DNA of 64,000 nucleotides from Clostridiales bacterium UBA7011. Its GTDB lineage: Bacteria; Bacillota; Clostridia; Oscillospirales; Butyricicoccaceae. The stretch spans positions 1 to 64,000 of the forward strand of contig DJXF01000014.1 in NCBI GenBank assembly GCA_002449635.1, read 5' to 3'. Under the pieces are notes generated by a model, which was not told the DNA's origin, did not search any database, and was given only the letters and a program-made list of their open reading frames with translations. Of this stretch, positions 61,003 through 64,000 are shown piece by piece. Numbering within the stretch: position 1 is the first letter of the stretch; each line of letters opens with the position of its first letter. Position numbers and translations under genes: made by a program.

Positions 61003-61827
61003 ATGAAGACGCGTGTTACGTTTGGTGTAGTCGGTGCGATTTTTGTCGCACTGGCGCTGTTTGTCTTTCCGCCAATCGTCGCACAGCTGTGCATGATGGT
61101 GCTGTCTGTTTTGGCGGCACAGGAATTTACCGCTGCGGTCGCGGGACAGAAAAACCGCGGTCTGCAGGCTGCAGCGATGCTGCTCGCACTCGGCATGTCA
61201 TGGGCAAGTGCGCGCGACAGCTACGGCATCTATTTTGTCCGCGGCATGGTTCTGATCGGCGTGGTTGTGCTGTTCGGTATTTTGCTTCGCTGCCATAAAA
61301 AAATCGGATTTTCTGAAATTGCAGGTGCATTTTTCGGCGGTATTGTCATTCCGTATCTGCTCATGAGCATCATCCGCATGTTCACGATGAGCGGAGGAAA
61401 CGGCGGCCTGTATGTTCTGATTCCGCTGCTTGCGGCGTGGGGATCGGATACGTTTGCCCTGTTCGCCGGCATGGCGTTTGGCCGGCACAAGCTCGCGCCG
61501 GTCATTTCACCGAAAAAGACGGTGGAAGGCTCGATTGGCGGCGTTGCAGGAGCAGTGGTGCTCCTGGTTGTGTATGGAATTGCGGTCAATGCCGCGGCGC
61601 ATGCGGGACTGTCCGTTCTGCTGTGCATCGCAGTGGGCGTGTTCGGCGCGGTATTGGGTCAGATCGGCGATCTGTCGTTTTCCATTGTCAAGCGCAAGAG
61701 CGGCATCAAGGACTACGGAAAGCTTTTCCCGGGACACGGCGGTGTGCTCGACCGTTTTGACAGCGTAATTTTTGTTGCGCCCGCGGTGGAGCTGCTCCTG
61801 CATTTGTTTACGACTTTGGGGATATAA
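61003..61827 (+). CDS. cdsA: Phosphatidate cytidylyltransferase
   Basis: Makes CDP-diacylglycerol for phospholipid synthesis. It has 274 residues and about eight membrane segments. The family signature SIVKRKSGIKDYGKLFPGHG followed by GVLDRFDS ends the protein. SPKKTVEGSIGG is a second conserved loop. The ATG at 61003 has GGAGGGG upstream. It overlaps in layout with uppS and dxr as one operon; the next start is 3 bp after its stop. Confidence 0.95.
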   Translation: MKTRVTFGVVGAIFVALALFVFPPIVAQLCMMVLSVLAAQEFTAAVAGQKNRGLQAAAMLLALGMSWASARDSYGIYFVRGMVLIGVVVLFGILLRCHKKIGFSEIAGAFFGGIVIPYLLMSIIRMFTMSGGNGGLYVLIPLLAAWGSDTFALFAGMAFGRHKLAPVISPKKTVEGSIGGVAGAVVLLVVYGIAVNAAAHAGLSVLLCIAVGVFGAVLGQIGDLSFSIVKRKSGIKDYGKLFPGHGGVLDRFDSVIFVAPAVELLLHLFTTLGI

Positions 61828-61829
61828 TT

Positions 61830-62972
61830 ATGAAGAATCTGGTTATTCTGGGATCGACAGGCTCGATCGGCACGCAGACGGTTGATATTCTCGACTCGAT
61901 TGATGCCCGTGTCTGTGCGATCACAGTAAACACGAATATCGTGCGCGCAGAGGAACAGGCGCGCGCACTGCACCCGTTACTGGTTGCGGTGTACGATGAG
62001 GCAAGCGCCGATGAGCTGCGGCTGCGTCTGGCCGATACGGATATCCGCGTGTCGTCCGGCATGGATGGGCTGATTGAGGCGGCTACGCTGCCGGAGGCAG
62101 ATATTGTTGTCACGGCAGTGGTCGGCATGGTCGGTCTGCTGCCGACACTCGCTGCCATCGATGCGGGCAAGGATATTGCGCTCGCCAACAAAGAGACGCT
62201 GGTGTGTGCCGGACAGATTGTCATGCAGCGCGCGCGCGAAAAGGGCGCTGCGATTCTGCCGGTGGATTCCGAGCACTCTGCGATTTTTCAGTGTCTGCAG
62301 GGCGCGGCGGGAAATCCGATCAGCCGGATTCTGCTCACGGCATCCGGCGGCCCGTTTTTCGGCATGAGCGCACAGCAGATGCGGCATGTCACCAAGGAAC
62401 AGGCGCTGCATCATCCCAACTGGAGCATGGGCGCAAAGATTACCATTGACTCCGCCAGCATGATGAACAAGGGCCTTGAACTGATTGAGGCGATGTGGCT
62501 GTATGATGTCGAGCCGGACGATATCGACATTGTCGTACACCGCGAGAGCATTGTTCATTCAGCGGTGGAATTTTCCGACGGCTCGGTCATTGCCCAGATG
62601 GGCAATCCCGATATGCGCCTGCCGATTCAGTATGCATTGACCTATCCGGCGCGTGTACCGTGCAAGGTGCCGCCGCTCGATCTGCCGCGCCGGCATAATC
62701 TGACCTTTTTTGCGCCGGATGAAGAGGCGTTTCCGGCACTCGGACTTGCGCGCCGCGCAGCGGCTGCAAGGGGCAACCTCGGCGCAGTGATGAACGGTGC
62801 CAATGAAGCGGCGGTGGCCCTGTTCCTCAGCGACCGCATTCCGTTTTACCGCATTGCGGAGCTGGTGCGCGAGGCGATGGATACCGTTGCGTATCTGCCG
62901 GAAATCACAGTAGATGATGTGCTCGAAAGCGACCGAGCGGCGCGCGAGGTCGTTCATTCCCTCGTGAAGTAA
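61830..62972 (+). CDS. dxr: 1-deoxy-D-xylulose 5-phosphate reductoisomerase
   Basis: First committed step of the MEP isoprenoid pathway, 380 residues. LGSTGSIGTQTVDIL is the NADPH-binding N-terminus. LANKETLVCAGQI, LPVDSEHSAIFQCL and TASGGPF line the active site, and NWSMGAKITIDSASMMNKGL completes it. It supplies isoprenoid precursors to the neighbouring uppS. The stop is 11 bp before the rseP start. Confidence 0.97.
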   Translation: MKNLVILGSTGSIGTQTVDILDSIDARVCAITVNTNIVRAEEQARALHPLLVAVYDEASADELRLRLADTDIRVSSGMDGLIEAATLPEADIVVTAVVGMVGLLPTLAAIDAGKDIALANKETLVCAGQIVMQRAREKGAAILPVDSEHSAIFQCLQGAAGNPISRILLTASGGPFFGMSAQQMRHVTKEQALHHPNWSMGAKITIDSASMMNKGLELIEAMWLYDVEPDDIDIVVHRESIVHSAVEFSDGSVIAQMGNPDMRLPIQYALTYPARVPCKVPPLDLPRRHNLTFFAPDEEAFPALGLARRAAAARGNLGAVMNGANEAAVALFLSDRIPFYRIAELVREAMDTVAYLPEITVDDVLESDRAAREVVHSLVK

Positions 62973-62983
62973 GAGGTGTTTTT

Positions 62984-64000
62984 TTGACGATAGCAACTGT
63001 CATTTTGGCCATTCTTGCGTTTGGCTTTCTCATCACCGTCCATGAGCTGGGGCATTTTTGCGCGGCAAAAGCCGCAGGCGTGCGCGTTCTGGAATTCTGG
63101 ATCGGCATGGGTCCGGCGCTGCTGCACCGCAAATTCGGAGAGACAGAATTTAAGCTCTGCCTGCTGCCGTTTGGCGGTGCGTGCGTCATGGACGGAGAGG
63201 ACGACGAAACGGCCGCGCCGGGCACGCTTGCGGGCGCACCCATCGGCTGGCGTGCGCTCATTTTGGCAGCCGGTGCACTGATGAACTTTCTTGTCGGATT
63301 TCTCATCGTTCTTGTCCTCGTTTTGCCGATGGACTCGATCTCCGTGCCGGTCATTGAATCGTTTGCCGACGGATTCCCGTCGCGCGGGGAGAATATGCTG
63401 ATGGAAGGGGATTGCCTGGTACGCATCGATGGCTACCGCATTCTGCTTGCCTCGGACGTTTCGACCGCGCTCAGCCGCGGAAAGGATGACCGATATGATA
63501 TCGTCATTCAGCGTGACGGGCAGACGCGCACGCTGACGGATGTCCCGCTGGCACCGGCAAATTATGATGGCGTGACGCGGTACGGGCTGAATTTTGGTGT
63601 AAAGGAGATTAACTTTACAGGAAAGCTTCAGAACGCTTTTTACCGCTCAATTGATTACGCAAGGCTGGTTTGGATCAGCCTGGGAGATCTGGTGACGGGA
63701 AAGGTCGGACTCAATCAGATGTCTGGCCCGGTCGGCGTGACAGACGTGCTTGTGCAGACAGCGCAGACCAGCATGGAGAGTTTTTTCCTGCTCATCGCTT
63801 TTATTTCGATCAATCTCGGCGTGATGAACCTGCTGCCGCTGCCCGCGCTTGACGGCGGACGGCTGCTGTTTGTGCTCATTGAGCTGATCGCGCGGCGTCC
63901 GGTTCCGCGCAAATATGAAGGATATATTCATTTCGGCGGATTTGCCGTACTGATGCTGTTTATGCTGTATATCACCTGTCAGGATATCCTGCGGCTGGTC
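62984..64000 (+). CDS. rseP: Site-2 metalloprotease RseP/RasP (3' end cut by the window)
   Basis: Intramembrane zinc protease. The 339 codons present have no stop, so the gene continues past 64000. HELGH is at residues 20-24 (metal site) and a LPALDGGRLLF motif near 280 supplies the third ligand. One PDZ-type domain lies between (about 115-185). In Bacillus RasP cleaves anti-sigma factors and signal peptide remnants. The start is TTG at 62984, because GAGGTG lies upstream and MTIATVILAI fits the family start. Last gene of the pyrH cluster seen here. Confidence 0.93.
   Translation, partial: MTIATVILAILAFGFLITVHELGHFCAAKAAGVRVLEFWIGMGPALLHRKFGETEFKLCLLPFGGACVMDGEDDETAAPGTLAGAPIGWRALILAAGALMNFLVGFLIVLVLVLPMDSISVPVIESFADGFPSRGENMLMEGDCLVRIDGYRILLASDVSTALSRGKDDRYDIVIQRDGQTRTLTDVPLAPANYDGVTRYGLNFGVKEINFTGKLQNAFYRSIDYARLVWISLGDLVTGKVGLNQMSGPVGVTDVLVQTAQTSMESFFLLIAFISINLGVMNLLPLPALDGGRLLFVLIELIARRPVPRKYEGYIHFGGFAVLMLFMLYITCQDILRLV

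Noticed and set aside
58518..61196. 892-codon open frame on the minus strand
   Set aside because: It is antisense to pyrH, frr and uppS, which are certain genes; the translated product is Arg/His/Cys-rich and matches nothing.

Overview
The window looks like a chromosomal segment from a Gram-positive, spore-forming, anaerobic Firmicute of the class Clostridia, probably near the Oscillospiraceae/Butyricicoccaceae. This is inference. It rests on spo0A, a spoIVB-type S55 protease, a pdaB-like deacetylase, a redox regulator Rex, CIRCE heat-shock operators, a large-type SRP RNA with an Alu domain, a CD1247-type protein, SLH domains, two LtaS-like enzymes and a GC content that looks to be in the mid-50s. 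No rRNA, tRNA, CRISPR array, insertion sequence or prophage block was seen. About 60 protein genes, one RNA gene and many promoters and terminators are annotated; most promoters fit TTGnnn-N17-TAnnnT or an extended -10.

Layout. 0-9 kb: ilvC with a leader containing a terminator-like hairpin; a MacB-type ABC exporter with a secreted coiled-coil partner and a CopZ-like protein; an SLH-anchored lysozyme-like protein. 9-15 kb: a degenerate pyrophosphatase, a small BofC-like protein, PBP1A and a first LtaS paralog. 14.8-18 kb: SRP RNA, dnaX-ybaB-recR, then hsp20 with two CIRCE sites. 18.6-22 kb: an AraC regulator divergent from an IolE-like isomerase and a Gfo/Idh/MocA dehydrogenase. 22-27.8 kb: relQ, mntP, a SorC regulator, a SLOG protein, spoIVB-like, spo0A. 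27.9-34.6 kb: a second LtaS paralog, then polA, an LMW-PTP-like gene, rimI and tsaD. 34.7-38.6 kb: aconitase, isocitrate dehydrogenase, rex. 38.7-48.8 kb: small Cys-rich and zinc-ribbon membrane proteins, an AP-endonuclease-like gene with pepP, efp, a CD1247 protein, a sigma-like protein, yqeY, lemA and a DUF2207 protein. 48.9-54.2 kb: an inositol-type catabolic locus (iolI, iolG, LacI regulator, sodium symporter), all on the minus strand. 54.6-58.5 kb: pdaB-like, marR with a divergent isochorismatase, a mini-Xre protein, a Crp-like regulator, a lone SPP1-type holin. 58.8-64 kb: the conserved pyrH-frr-uppS-cdsA-dxr-rseP operon, cut by the window end.

How the parts work together. Most of the window is housekeeping: envelope synthesis (PBP1A, LtaS-like, UppS, CdsA, Dxr), replication and repair (DnaX, RecR, PolA) and translation (EF-P, Frr, TsaD, SRP). 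Two small sugar or polyol catabolic loci carry their own regulators and operator-like palindromes. The items most worth a second look are two genes that keep a family fold but have lost catalytic residues (the pyrophosphatase at 9159 and the LMW-PTP at 32641), the exporter with its secreted coiled-coil protein, the ilvC leader, the paired CIRCE sites, the GTGCA operators of the inositol locus and the 54-residue Cys-rich protein at 38742.
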